Below, piece by piece: positions 19,002-27,790 of a stretch of DNA of 61,316 bases. Origin of the DNA: an uncultured Pseudomonadota bacterium. Its GTDB lineage: Bacteria; Pseudomonadota; Gammaproteobacteria; Ga0077536. Location of the stretch: positions 1 through 61,316 of the forward strand of contig CACEAA010000007.1 of NCBI GenBank assembly GCA_902557415.1, in the 5' to 3' direction. Numbering within the stretch: the stretch's first letter is position 1; each line of letters starts with the position of its first letter. The notes under the pieces were generated by a model. The model searched no databases. It had not been told where the DNA came from and saw only the letters and a list, made by a program, of their open reading frames with translations. The translations under genes and the position numbers were made by a program.

Positions 19002-20327
19002 TTACTGACCACTAGTTAGTGCAGAAACACTAAAAAGTCGCTTAATCTTTGAAGCCTTCATTTCAGGGTGGACCGTTTCTGAGACTGCATGGACCAGAGT
19101 AGCTCTGTTTGACAACAAATTGATATTCGATTGTCCTCTCCAACTAACGACCGAATTCTCCGCACGAGTTTCACCCACTTTCGGCGATTTGTACATCGCA
19201 TCAAAAATCTTCCACAGTTGATCCTCATGATTAAACACTAGTGCGTTTACAATATCGAACGTCTGATTATCGATAAACATAATCTTACTTTTATAAGGAT
19301 GCCCATCCCATGTCGACTTTAGTTCAACAACATGACAATCGCGCAATTGCCAACGATCAACCACCGCACGACTGTAAGGCCCCCCAAATCGAAGCAACGA
19401 GCCGTCAGAATCAATGACATCTAACACTCTTTTTCTACCTAAATATTCCCATGTATAATCAAGTACTCGTCCAGCGAAACCTTCGAAATCATCCAGGGTC
19501 ACCTCGGAACCCATGAAACTATCAGATCTTTCTTTCGCAGAGTACCTCCGCACCCTTCGCTCGGTTGGGGAGTAAACGTTGACCTGGTCATCTGCATGTG
19601 CGTTCTGAGCTCTCTCGACCACAAATTTCATACCCGCAACATCGAATGGATCTACAAACTCTATATAGTCTTTAAAAAATTTTTCTTTTGCGCTGGGAAC
19701 GTTCATCCTATATGAAGATGATGGCAACCAAGCTAGATTACTTAAGTACACACGGTGGTATTTTTGAGTAACTCTGCGCTCAATCCGCCCCTGTCCTTCT
19801 ATTCCGTACTGTTGAGCCTTTTTGGTGTTATCGCTGCCACCTTGGTCTATATACGTCATTGTCAATTTATCAACCTTATATCCGGTATATTGCCAGCGGT
19901 GGATATTGTTCCATGCGACCATTAAACCAGCATTTTTAGGAGAAGCGGCGGCGATCTGTTCATTCGAAAATGGACGCCCGACCAAATAATTTTCTAGCTC
20001 TCCACCAGGGCCCAAGGTTGCTTGTCCGGCATACTTATCTGTCGCGGCCTGATAAGACCTAAAAAGAGGATAATTTTTTGTAGCCTGTATTGTTATAGAA
20101 CTGCCTTTATAGGCAAACTCATCAACGTACCCGGGAGGCATAAAAGGTCTGACCAAATCCAAATTATGGTCACTAATAATCGTACCCGAAGCAGGCGCAT
20201 CCATGGTCACAGTTTGATTTAACCAATCAACAATCTCGCTTCGAGAAATCGATTGAGCGTTTGAATGCCAAGCCCAAATCAATAACGAAACAGAAAAAAC
20301 ACCCTTAATAAAGATTCGACTAAACAT
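19002..20327 (-). CDS. DUF1329 family exported protein
   Basis: A 441-residue secreted protein. The first 24 residues form a Sec signal peptide (a basic RIFIKG, a hydrophobic VFSVSLLIWAW, and cleavage after SNA), so the mature protein is periplasmic or outer-membrane associated. The rest resembles DUF1329, a LolA-like fold found beside degradation operons for hydrophobic compounds such as steroids, terpenoids and alkanes. The frame is open to an ATG at 20375, but GGAG sits 7 nt before the ATG at 20327 and this start gives the clean signal peptide. It is flanked by the alpha/beta hydrolase and NUDIX genes in one operon. Confidence 0.8.
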   Translation of the reverse strand: MFSRIFIKGVFSVSLLIWAWHSNAQSISRSEIVDWLNQTVTMDAPASGTIISDHNLDLVRPFMPPGYVDEFAYKGSSITIQATKNYPLFRSYQAATDKYAGQATLGPGGELENYLVGRPFSNEQIAAASPKNAGLMVAWNNIHRWQYTGYKVDKLTMTYIDQGGSDNTKKAQQYGIEGQGRIERRVTQKYHRVYLSNLAWLPSSSYRMNVPSAKEKFFKDYIEFVDPFDVAGMKFVVERAQNAHADDQVNVYSPTERRVRRYSAKERSDSFMGSEVTLDDFEGFAGRVLDYTWEYLGRKRVLDVIDSDGSLLRFGGPYSRAVVDRWQLRDCHVVELKSTWDGHPYKSKIMFIDNQTFDIVNALVFNHEDQLWKIFDAMYKSPKVGETRAENSVVSWRGQSNINLLSNRATLVHAVSETVHPEMKASKIKRLFSVSALTSGQ

Positions 20328-20390
20328 CAAAAAACTCCATGATTCTAACAGAGGCAAAGTAAATCTCGTAGACACACTTAGAAATATATT

Positions 20391-21263
20391 TTACGCTGCC
20401 TCAGTCTCAACTTGCTTCTCGATGTCATCTAAAATCGGCATTAAATACTGTTTAAATTTCGAAGGATCTTCAGACATTGGGAAGTGCCCCATACCTTCCA
20501 TCAAAGTATATGACGCCCCTGGCACCTTATTAGCTAATTCCTGACACAGTTCAGGCGTAGCAGACCAATCGTAGTCTCCACTTAGGACATAGAACATACA
20601 CTTTTTCGTATCTATATCACCAGCAACCTCTCGGAGATCGTGCTCAACGCCATAATAATTCAAATCGCCCGAAAAAACAGCAGGGGCACCTTGACTATAC
20701 ATGAATACTGTTTCACGAACATTTGACTCAGGTGAGTACGGAGAACACAGACTCATCATCATCGCTGGCTTTGCATCATTAGATAACCGGGGATGCCGCC
20801 ACCATTGCTGGAACATTCTATCAAAGCCCCCGCTCCAGCAGGATGACTCGATGCCAATACTGGCTCTAAATTCCTCTGGATGATGGTAGGCTAAGTCAGC
20901 CGCTAGATGTCCTCCCATCGAGCAACCCATAAAAATAGGTTGGACCAAATCTAACTCTCTAACGAAACTGATCCAAAAGGCCATGAACCAATCTTTTCTT
21001 AGCTTGTACTCATCTTCCCAATACCGATTCTCGAAAGGTGGAAGAGATTTCCCATGAAGAGGCAAGTCGACAGCGATTATTCGAAACCGAGAAGTAACGT
21101 CTTTGTCCTCCAGCAAGTGGCGCCACTGTCTGCCGTCCGATCCCGCTGTATGTTGGCAAACAATGGGGATGCCTTCACCAGCCTCCTCAAAGTAGACACG
21201 GTGTTCAACACCTTCTACATCCAAATAAAGATACTTACCTTTTATATCTGAATAACGGGCCAT
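20391..21263 (-). CDS. alpha/beta hydrolase
   Basis: A 290-residue alpha/beta-fold hydrolase. The nucleophile elbow GCSMGGH places Ser115; an oxyanion motif QHTAGSDG lies near residue 37, and the catalytic His is in MEGMGHFPMSEDP near the C-terminus. There is no signal peptide, so it is cytoplasmic. AGGAGA precedes the ATG by 6 nt. It starts 9 bp after the small SCP2-like gene and ends 63 bp before the DUF1329 start. The substrate is unknown; C-C or ester bond hydrolysis in a degradation pathway is likely from context. Confidence 0.85.
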   Translation of the reverse strand: MARYSDIKGKYLYLDVEGVEHRVYFEEAGEGIPIVCQHTAGSDGRQWRHLLEDKDVTSRFRIIAVDLPLHGKSLPPFENRYWEDEYKLRKDWFMAFWISFVRELDLVQPIFMGCSMGGHLAADLAYHHPEEFRASIGIESSCWSGGFDRMFQQWWRHPRLSNDAKPAMMMSLCSPYSPESNVRETVFMYSQGAPAVFSGDLNYYGVEHDLREVAGDIDTKKCMFYVLSGDYDWSATPELCQELANKVPGASYTLMEGMGHFPMSEDPSKFKQYLMPILDDIEKQVETEAA

Positions 21264-21272
21264 ATTGATCTC

Positions 21273-21674
21273 CTAAGCAGCTATCTTCTGAGCATTAAAA
21301 CATGTCGCCATACAATGATGGATACGGCGTATCGAATAGTAATAAGCATAAGCAGATTCCAAGTCGCCTCCAAAATCTAAGGCATGGTGCATCGAGGCCG
21401 CAAACCAATCGTGATAAAATGGTTTTGGTTTAATCTCTAAAGTTTCAAGCCAGAAGTTTTCCGGCGCCGAAAAATTTATAGTATATGGGTCAAAGCCATC
21501 GCTTCCTTTTACAAAGGTTGAAACTTCGCCATCCTTGATCGTCATGTAATAAAAATCTTCGCCTACTCCAAATCGCAAATCACAGTACCAATATCTCGCA
21601 CTTAGACGAAACTCTTTATCAGAGTTTAACGCGTCCTTAATCGCCGAAGTCGGCAAATCCACCAAAATCCCCAT
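21273..21674 (-). CDS. small protein, possibly SCP2-like lipid-binding fold
   Basis: A 133-residue protein that leads the minus-strand operon. The segments FRLSARYWYCDLRF and VGEDFYYMTIKDGEVSTF have the beta-strand pattern typical of SCP-2 sterol-carrier-like domains, and the C-terminal half is helical with several His and Tyr residues. The assignment rests on pattern only. AAGGAG lies 7 nt before the ATG. Its position ahead of an alpha/beta hydrolase and a DUF1329 protein would suit binding of a hydrophobic substrate. Confidence 0.6.
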   Translation of the reverse strand: MGILVDLPTSAIKDALNSDKEFRLSARYWYCDLRFGVGEDFYYMTIKDGEVSTFVKGSDGFDPYTINFSAPENFWLETLEIKPKPFYHDWFAASMHHALDFGGDLESAYAYYYSIRRIHHCMATCFNAQKIAA

Positions 21675-21778
21675 CTACGTACTCCTTGAAAATCAACGCA
21701 CTTAAAGTTTGCGCGATTGATTAAAGTCCAATACTCCAATAATTGTTGCGCCTGAAAGTTACTAAAGCATAAACAACA

Positions 21779-21919
21779 ATGCATCTTATAAACAAGAACG
21801 ACCGTTCTGGATTTGATGCTCTTCCTGAGTATCTTACAGCTATTTTAGCCCAAGGAAAACATCGTCTGTAACAGGTTGCTGAAACATATTTTACCAATAC
21901 AATATTATGTGATATCGCT
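21779..21919 (+). pseudogene. possible remnant of an AraC-family regulator
   Basis: A plus-strand frame from ATG 21779 gives 30 codons, a TAA at 21869, then 15 more in-frame codons. The text around LTAILAQGKHRL-stop-QVAETY resembles the helix-turn-helix entry of AraC-type regulators (an LxxLLAxGxxSLxxVA pattern). The match is short and by eye. If real, it is a decayed regulator upstream of the CMD gene. Confidence 0.2.
21795..21808. promoter_or_regulatory. short palindrome, candidate TetR-type operator
   Basis: AGAACG-AC-CGTTCT is a perfect 6 bp dyad with a 2 bp centre. It lies in the 287 bp divergent region between the SCP2-like operon and the CMD gene. The AACGACCGTT-type core resembles operators of TetR-family regulators, but no regulator gene is adjacent. 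Confidence 0.3.
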
Positions 21920-21961
21920 TAAATGAGTAACAATCTCACGATGTTACGCAGGGAGAAAAGC

Positions 21962-22525
21962 ATGGAAAGACTCACGCCTTTATTGGAACATTCATTAAAA
22001 CGAAGTCAAATAGACTTGGCCGACGCTATAACAAACGGGCCCCGTAAAAATACATTAGGGAATAACCCGATGTCAGGACCCTTTGGCGTATGGCTCCGGA
22101 TCCCAGAACTTGGAAATCCTCTACAAGCTTTAGGAGCGGCTCTTCGCTATAACAGCCCTTTGGATGATCAAGTGCGTGAAATAGTTATATGTACCGTAGG
22201 TACATTCTACAGAGCGCGCTTCGAAGTAGCCGTGCACCTCAAACTGGCTATTGAGAGCGGTGTTAATCAAGAGGAACTAAAAAAACTATGCGAAAATAAA
22301 ACCCCTAGTTTTCCGGAGAAACATCAGGCCGCCTATATCTTTGCAACTGAGCTGTTGCAAAAAAACCTTGTTTCAGACGAAACTTATACTAGAGCCGCAA
22401 CATTTTTTACTGATGAACAACTAGTGGCCCTCGTATCTACTATCGGCTACTACTGCTTAATTTCCCACACATTAAACGCGTTTAACATCCCATTAGAAGA
22501 AAACATGGACGAGCCGTTTAACTAG
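21962..22525 (+). CDS. carboxymuconolactone decarboxylase (CMD) family protein
   Basis: A 187-residue all-helical protein with the CMD/AhpD core (LDDQVREIVICTVGTFYRARFEVAVHLKLA, residues about 67-95, shown in part). The CxxC pair of AhpD peroxidases is absent (RARFEVAVH occupies that place), so a peroxidase role is unlikely; it resembles the uncharacterised CMD proteins found in catabolic clusters. The frame begins at ATG 21923, but AGGGAG lies 6-7 nt before the ATG at 21962, so I use that. It converges on the CaiB gene with a 16 bp gap. Confidence 0.8.
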   Translation: MERLTPLLEHSLKRSQIDLADAITNGPRKNTLGNNPMSGPFGVWLRIPELGNPLQALGAALRYNSPLDDQVREIVICTVGTFYRARFEVAVHLKLAIESGVNQEELKKLCENKTPSFPEKHQAAYIFATELLQKNLVSDETYTRAATFFTDEQLVALVSTIGYYCLISHTLNAFNIPLEENMDEPFN

Positions 22526-22541
22526 CAGGAAGACCCGCGAG

Positions 22542-23723
22542 TTATGTTATACCAAATTGCTCGAACACATCTTTGTTATGAGCTCCTAGGGCAGGACCAG
22601 GAGCCCCAACTTTTCCAGGAGTCAATGAATAATGTACGGGTACGCCGGCAACCGTCAATTTCAAGGCAGAGTCAGCAAAACTGAGTTCGGGCAACATATC
22701 TCTCGCGTGCACATGAGGATCATTCGTCAGATCTGCGATATTATTGACCGGCCCAAACGGGACCTTACCACCTAACTTCTCACCAATCTGATTTTTGGTC
22801 ATAACTGAGGTCCACTTAGTTATTTCAACACGTAAGTCGGCCGCAAACTCTACTCTTAATTCATTGTTCAAAAAGCGTTCGTCATCACCCAGCGTAGGGT
22901 GAGCCATAACTGCCAAAAGTTCTTTCCACTGGACTTCTGTCGGACAACCAATGGCCACCCAGCCATCTTGCGCCTCATAAACCGAGAATGGGTTAACCAA
23001 AGGATGTTCGTTACCCTCACCTTTTGATATTGTCCCATCTACTGAATATCTATATACGCTTCTCTCACAAACAGCCAACATTGCATCATACATTGCCACA
23101 TCTAAAAATTGCCCTCGCCCCGTTTTCTCTGCATGCCGAACGCCCGCTACTATACCAAAAGCTGCCATCAAACCTGGGATAATGTCGCCCAGTCCGGGTC
23201 CAGCTTTCATAGGAGTGCCGGTAGGACCAGTCATTGCCATGAAACCACTCATCGCTTGGGCTACGATGTCAAATGCAGGCCACTCGGAATATGGGCTCTC
23301 TCCTGTCCTACTATCTCCAAAACCTCTAATCGCTGCGTAAACAAGTGACTTATTTTCAGCACTCAATCTCTCATAACTTATCCCAAGGCGCTCCATCACG
23401 CCATGCCGGAAATTTTCGACAACCACATCAGCACCTTTAACTAACGTTAAAAACCGTGCCTTATCCTTTGTGCTCTTAAGATCAAGGACAATACTACGTT
23501 TATTTCTGTTCACGCTATGGAAGTAACCACCCTCTTCTTTGTTTGGATCGTCACGGGAAAACGGGCCCAGCGGACGCGACATGTCTCCGGTCGGCGGCTC
23601 GATCTTTATGACATCCGCACCATGATCTGCAAGGATCATCGTGCAATAGGGCCCCGCTAGCATTTGAGTAAGATCCAAAACAACAAGTCCCTCTAGAACA
23701 CCGAAGCTATTTTTATTAGTCAT
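22542..23723 (-). CDS. CaiB/BaiF family (class III) CoA transferase
   Basis: A 393-residue family III CoA transferase that moves CoA between carboxylic acids. It has LDLTQMLAGPYCTMILADHGADVIKIE at the N-terminus (motif abbreviated), the RNKRSIVLDLK stretch near residue 71 and the catalytic aspartate in AFDIVAQAMSG near 165. The frame begins at a TTG at 23729, but the ATG at 23723 is the likely start. It is the third gene of a CaiB / acyl-CoA dehydrogenase / CaiB set on the minus strand, 34 bp after the dehydrogenase. Donor and acceptor acids are unknown. Confidence 0.9.
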   Translation of the reverse strand: MTNKNSFGVLEGLVVLDLTQMLAGPYCTMILADHGADVIKIEPPTGDMSRPLGPFSRDDPNKEEGGYFHSVNRNKRSIVLDLKSTKDKARFLTLVKGADVVVENFRHGVMERLGISYERLSAENKSLVYAAIRGFGDSRTGESPYSEWPAFDIVAQAMSGFMAMTGPTGTPMKAGPGLGDIIPGLMAAFGIVAGVRHAEKTGRGQFLDVAMYDAMLAVCERSVYRYSVDGTISKGEGNEHPLVNPFSVYEAQDGWVAIGCPTEVQWKELLAVMAHPTLGDDERFLNNELRVEFAADLRVEITKWTSVMTKNQIGEKLGGKVPFGPVNNIADLTNDPHVHARDMLPELSFADSALKLTVAGVPVHYSLTPGKVGAPGPALGAHNKDVFEQFGIT

Positions 23724-23757
23724 ACGCAACTCATTATTTTTTTCTACTCAACCTTAT

Positions 23758-24915
23758 CTAGCGCCCAAGCATATTGTCAGAAATGATCCGCAATTGAATC
23801 TCCGACGTGCCTTCAAAGATTTTTGTTAGTCTTGCGTCTCGCCAATATCTTTCAACCGCATACAATTTTGTATAACCCGCGCCACCCAATATTTGTAACG
23901 CATCACTGGTAACACGCTCGGCCATCTCACTGGCATAATATTTAGCCATGGAAGCCTCCTTGTCACAACGCCGACCCTCGTCGATACAAGTGCAAACATA
24001 ATATAAGAGCTGTCTAGCAGCCTCGATATCAGTCGCCATTCGAGCTATCTTAAACCGAAGATCTTGAAACTGGGCTATAGCTTTTCCAAATTGGGTTCGC
24101 TCCTGCGCATATTTCATCGCGTCTTCCAGAGCCCCTTGCGCTAAACCAATAGATCGTGCCGCTGTATGCGCCCTAGCCTCATCTAGCCCTTTTGCTAGAG
24201 CATAAAACGCCTTTCCTTCTTCTCCTATTAACGACTCAGCGTCAAGTTTCACTTCATCAAAAGACAACTCCCACGTCTTCCATCCAAAATATCCGATTTT
24301 AGGAATGACACTGCCCTGCACGCCTTTAGGTAGCTCTCCTCTCGGCTTATCGATAACAAACGCACTGATACCTTGGTGACGTTTATTAGGGCTTGGGTCA
24401 GTTCTCGCAAAAAGTAGTATGTAATCGGCTCCATCAGCAAATGTGCACCAGTACTTACTTCCTGTCACCTGCCATCCCTCCGCGGTTCTATCTGCTCGAC
24501 ACGAAATTGACGCTAAATCAGACCCTGTATCGGGCTCGGATAAAGATGCAGCAGCTAAGTAATCGCCGGCAACCACTCTAGGGAATACTTTTTCTTTCTG
24601 TTCATCAGTAAGTAAATCCATCACTAGAGTGCCATTTCCTCGCGCGATAATACTCGCTACACTCATCCATCCTCTCGACAGTTGCTCAGTAATCAAGCAA
24701 TACTCGAGGCACCCTAGGCCACTTCCCCCATATTGTTCAGGTATACGAATGCCGAAATAGCCCATGTCAGCCAATTTATTCCTAAGACCAATCGGAATAT
24801 CACCTTGTTCAGGGTCTAACTTATTAGCGACGGGTAATACCTCATTTATGGTAAATTCTCGCGCAATATCACGAATCATAATATGGTCTTCGTTTAATAA
24901 TCCGCTATGTGACAT
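23758..24915 (-). CDS. acyl-CoA dehydrogenase
   Basis: A 385-residue FAD-dependent acyl-CoA dehydrogenase. Family signatures: ASLSEPDTGSDLASI near residue 125, the FAD-contacting WCTFADGADY near 162, RTQFGKAIAQFQ near 270 and the catalytic glutamate in KIFEGTSEIQ near 371. GGAGGAG lies 6 nt before the ATG. It lies between two class III CoA transferase genes, so the likely substrate is a CoA thioester produced by one of them, oxidised at the alpha-beta bond; dicarboxylyl or branched acids are typical for such clusters. Confidence 0.93.
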   Translation of the reverse strand: MSHSGLLNEDHIMIRDIAREFTINEVLPVANKLDPEQGDIPIGLRNKLADMGYFGIRIPEQYGGSGLGCLEYCLITEQLSRGWMSVASIIARGNGTLVMDLLTDEQKEKVFPRVVAGDYLAAASLSEPDTGSDLASISCRADRTAEGWQVTGSKYWCTFADGADYILLFARTDPSPNKRHQGISAFVIDKPRGELPKGVQGSVIPKIGYFGWKTWELSFDEVKLDAESLIGEEGKAFYALAKGLDEARAHTAARSIGLAQGALEDAMKYAQERTQFGKAIAQFQDLRFKIARMATDIEAARQLLYYVCTCIDEGRRCDKEASMAKYYASEMAERVTSDALQILGGAGYTKLYAVERYWRDARLTKIFEGTSEIQLRIISDNMLGR

Positions 24916-24974
24916 TGATTCACTCCTCCGTACAGTTTCCGAATCAGAAAATGAAAATTATTATTTATAGATAC

Positions 24975-26189
24975 TTAAGTGATCGCGGTTTGTAACACAC
25001 CCTCATCGGACAAAACTTTAATTTCTTCATCACTTTTATCCAGCAAGTTTTTTAGCACCTCGACATTATGTTCACCTAAACATGGAGCCACGTATTCGCT
25101 ATCAGACTTATAATCAGAAGTTTTTATCGGCATTCCAGGGATCTTGAATTCTCCCACTAATGGATCGGTTATAGTACGAACTGTTCCCCGTTCGACTAAA
25201 TGGGGATGAGTCACTGTATCTTCGACGCTTAACACCGGAGCACAAGGAACATCAAACATTTCTAACCGTTCGATCGCGGTCGATACGTCAGGGAAAGTGG
25301 CCAACCAGTCCTCAACTAAAAGAATCACTTCATCTAAGCGTTCTATTCTTTCGGCATCAGTCTGCCAACCATTTTTATCAACAAATTCTTGTTTTTCCAT
25401 CGCCGCACAGAGATCTTTCCAATGATGCATAAAGGCCATCAGCATGATATCGCCACCTTTTCCTCTATAAACTCCACCGGGGCACAAGTAAGAAGTATGG
25501 CGCCCCCCTCGAGTCGGCTTAATCTCTCCACCGCTACCGGAATACTGATGCACATTCACCTCGTGATTATGGTAGTAGCAATCAAGCAGTGACACATCAA
25601 GATATTGTCCTTTGCCTGTCCTCCCGCGATGCAATAAGGCCGCGGCGATCGCAAATGCACCATGCACACCAGTGCTGACATCACCTATACCTACCAGAGG
25701 AATACTTGGAGCCTCATCCGGATCTCCGATCATACTGGTCACCCCTGAATAAGCCTGGGCGATATAATCATAGCCAGGTTTATTAGACAACGGTCCCGTT
25801 TGCCCTAAAGCGGAAATAGAACACATTATTATATCTGCCCGCAATTTTTTCAGTTCGTCAAAGTCCAGTCCCATCTTAGCCATTACTCCTGGCCTAAAAT
25901 TCTCAACAACAACGTCGCACTTGGGCACGAGTTCTCTCACGATATTCATTCCCTGTCGGGTACGAAGGTCCACGCATACACTTTTCTTGTTTAAATTATG
26001 CTGTATATGATAGAAACTTCTATCACCTTTTAGTTTAGATACTTGGCGGGTCATATCTCCCAAAGGAGCCCCTTCAATCTTGATAACTTCTGCTCCCATT
26101 TCGGCGAACATTCTAGTACATGTGGGCCCAGCCAACGCACGCGTAAAATCCAATATTCTGACGCCTGTTAATAAATGTTCATTATTCAT
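24975..26189 (-). CDS. CaiB/BaiF family (class III) CoA transferase
   Basis: A 404-residue class III CoA transferase, clearly divergent from its neighbour at 22542. It shows RILDFTRALAGPTCTRM at the N-terminus, NKKSVCVDLRTRQG near residue 67 and the catalytic aspartate in GYDYIAQAYSG near 164. It opens the CaiB-dehydrogenase-CaiB set, ending 59 bp before the dehydrogenase. Two transferases flanking one dehydrogenase suggest acid activation at one end of a pathway and CoA recapture at the other; this is inference. Confidence 0.9.
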   Translation of the reverse strand: MNNEHLLTGVRILDFTRALAGPTCTRMFAEMGAEVIKIEGAPLGDMTRQVSKLKGDRSFYHIQHNLNKKSVCVDLRTRQGMNIVRELVPKCDVVVENFRPGVMAKMGLDFDELKKLRADIIMCSISALGQTGPLSNKPGYDYIAQAYSGVTSMIGDPDEAPSIPLVGIGDVSTGVHGAFAIAAALLHRGRTGKGQYLDVSLLDCYYHNHEVNVHQYSGSGGEIKPTRGGRHTSYLCPGGVYRGKGGDIMLMAFMHHWKDLCAAMEKQEFVDKNGWQTDAERIERLDEVILLVEDWLATFPDVSTAIERLEMFDVPCAPVLSVEDTVTHPHLVERGTVRTITDPLVGEFKIPGMPIKTSDYKSDSEYVAPCLGEHNVEVLKNLLDKSDEEIKVLSDEGVLQTAIT

Positions 26190-26253
26190 GCCACTCTACC
26201 TCAAAGATTTATTTTAGAGCTAAGGCGCACCTTAAAAAACATGCGCTATGCGC

Positions 26254-27099
26254 TTAGCAGATCTTTTTTTCTGCTGCCTGAATAGCTTGAAGAATCAGTG
26301 TATTTATAGTCATGGGTCCTACCCCGCCAGGTACAGGAGTGTAAGCACGCACTCGTTCAGGCAACCCATTCAAGTCTATATCCCCAATCCCACCGGGATG
26401 GTAACCCGCGTCAACAACTATTGCGTTATCCTTTATCCAATCTGACTGAATGAATTGAGGTTTTCCGACAGCACCGACGACTAAATCCGCTCGACTGATA
26501 TAATCTGCTAGGTTTTTGGTCCTAGAATGACAAATAGTAACCGTTGCATTTGCCTGTAATAGCATCATTGCCATGGGCTTACCCAAAATTGGGCTGCGCC
26601 CAACAACCACTGCCGATAAGCCTTCTATCGCGCACTCATGGTGAGAAAGCAGTCTCATAATTCCAGCCGGTGTGGCCGACCCATACGCAAACTCTCCCAT
26701 CGACATCAAACCAAACCCATTCGATGTGACGCCATCAACGTCCTTTTCGATATTAATCGCATCAAAACACAACCTCTCATCGATCTGCGACGGCACTGGG
26801 TGCTGCAGTAAAATACCGTGGACATCGGGATTCGAGTTCAGTTGCGTAATCTCGTCTATAAGAGCCTGAGTGGATGTGCTACCCGGGAGTTCCACTTTAA
26901 CAGAGCCCATACCAACCCGACGACACGCATCACCTTTCATCCGCACATAGGTTTCCGAAGCGGGGTCGGCTCCAACTAGAATAGTCGCGAGTATAGGTAC
27001 TCTGCCTCCAGTCGACTTTTTAATTCCAGAAACGCGCTCCGAAAGCGCAGCCTCTTGTGCAGCAGCTAATGCTTTCCCATCTAGAACAACCGCAACCAT
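26254..27099 (-). CDS. folD: bifunctional methylenetetrahydrofolate dehydrogenase/cyclohydrolase
   Basis: A 281-residue FolD, which interconverts methylene-, methenyl- and 10-formyl-tetrahydrofolate with NADP. The active-site [14 protein letters not shown] segment (Tyr and Lys) is near residue 51, the QHPVPSQID segment near 98, DVDGV near 120 and the NADP-binding [12 protein letters not shown] near 165, ending with [10 protein letters not shown]. The frame starts at TTG 27102, but the ATG at 27099 has AGGAG 6 nt upstream. One-carbon metabolism links it to demethylation in some catabolic clusters; here it may simply be the housekeeping copy. Confidence 0.95.
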   Translation of the reverse strand: MVAVVLDGKALAAAQEAALSERVSGIKKSTGGRVPILATILVGADPASETYVRMKGDACRRVGMGSVKVELPGSTSTQALIDEITQLNSNPDVHGILLQHPVPSQIDERLCFDAINIEKDVDGVTSNGFGLMSMGEFAYGSATPAGIMRLLSHHECAIEGLSAVVVGRSPILGKPMAMMLLQANATVTICHSRTKNLADYISRADLVVGAVGKPQFIQSDWIKDNAIVVDAGYHPGGIGDIDLNGLPERVRAYTPVPGGVGPMTINTLILQAIQAAEKKIC

Positions 27100-27166
27100 C
27101 AAATACTCCTAAACCTTCAACCGACACATCAAGAGATCATGACGAAAAGTCTGTTTTCTTATTCTT

Positions 27167-27598
27167 CTAAGTATTTAACCCAACAAGGAAATCGTCGACT
27201 TTAAAATTCCCACAAACATTCCCTGCATCATCAAAAAACTCGACTAACTTTTCGTCAACACCTCGATAGCTAACGTAGGCTATGGTGTCCTCTACGAATT
27301 CTTCATCGTGTATGTCATTCAAAGGCTGGAAGCAATAGTCTCCGGGTCCGAACGTACAGCCAATAGAATGATTTGTCACTTTACCCTCTAAGACAAACAC
27401 ATGTGTCTCGCAAGTGTGCTTATGTTCCCCGGAGCGATAGCCACCTTTTATCTTAAAAAGTGCCTCTACAGAGTTTTGTTTTTCGTCTACTGACAAAACC
27501 TTCACAGAGAAATTTTCATCTAGCTGGCACCATTCTTGTTGGCTCGACATACCCGCGGAGACCTTTATGGCCGGTTCGTTACTAATCGCAACACTCAT
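27167..27598 (-). CDS. cupin-domain protein
   Basis: A 143-residue single cupin. The metal-binding motif 1 is HKHTCETHVFVLEG (two His and a Glu/His) near residues 73-86 and motif 2 is GDYCFQPLNDIHDEEF. The domain resembles the ChrR/2,4'-dihydroxyacetophenone dioxygenase group also seen at 41705-42202. Members are small metal-dependent oxygenases, isomerases or sensors, and no specific activity can be inferred. It is divergent from the MBL-fold gene, with a 192 bp shared upstream region. Confidence 0.8.
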   Translation of the reverse strand: MSVAISNEPAIKVSAGMSSQQEWCQLDENFSVKVLSVDEKQNSVEALFKIKGGYRSGEHKHTCETHVFVLEGKVTNHSIGCTFGPGDYCFQPLNDIHDEEFVEDTIAYVSYRGVDEKLVEFFDDAGNVCGNFKVDDFLVGLNT

Positions 27599-27790
27599 CT
27601 CTTTCTCTCCCTACTGTTAACACATCAAATTTATGTGGACTAAAAATGTAAAAGATACCATGACTGCGAGCCAAACCATAGCAAATCGAATTGTATATCA
27701 GCTATCGCCGTTATAAAGTTATAGTAATCGAGAATGTGGGAGCCAGTGGGCACAAGTGTCACACATAATATTCATAATAGGGAGTCGAAA

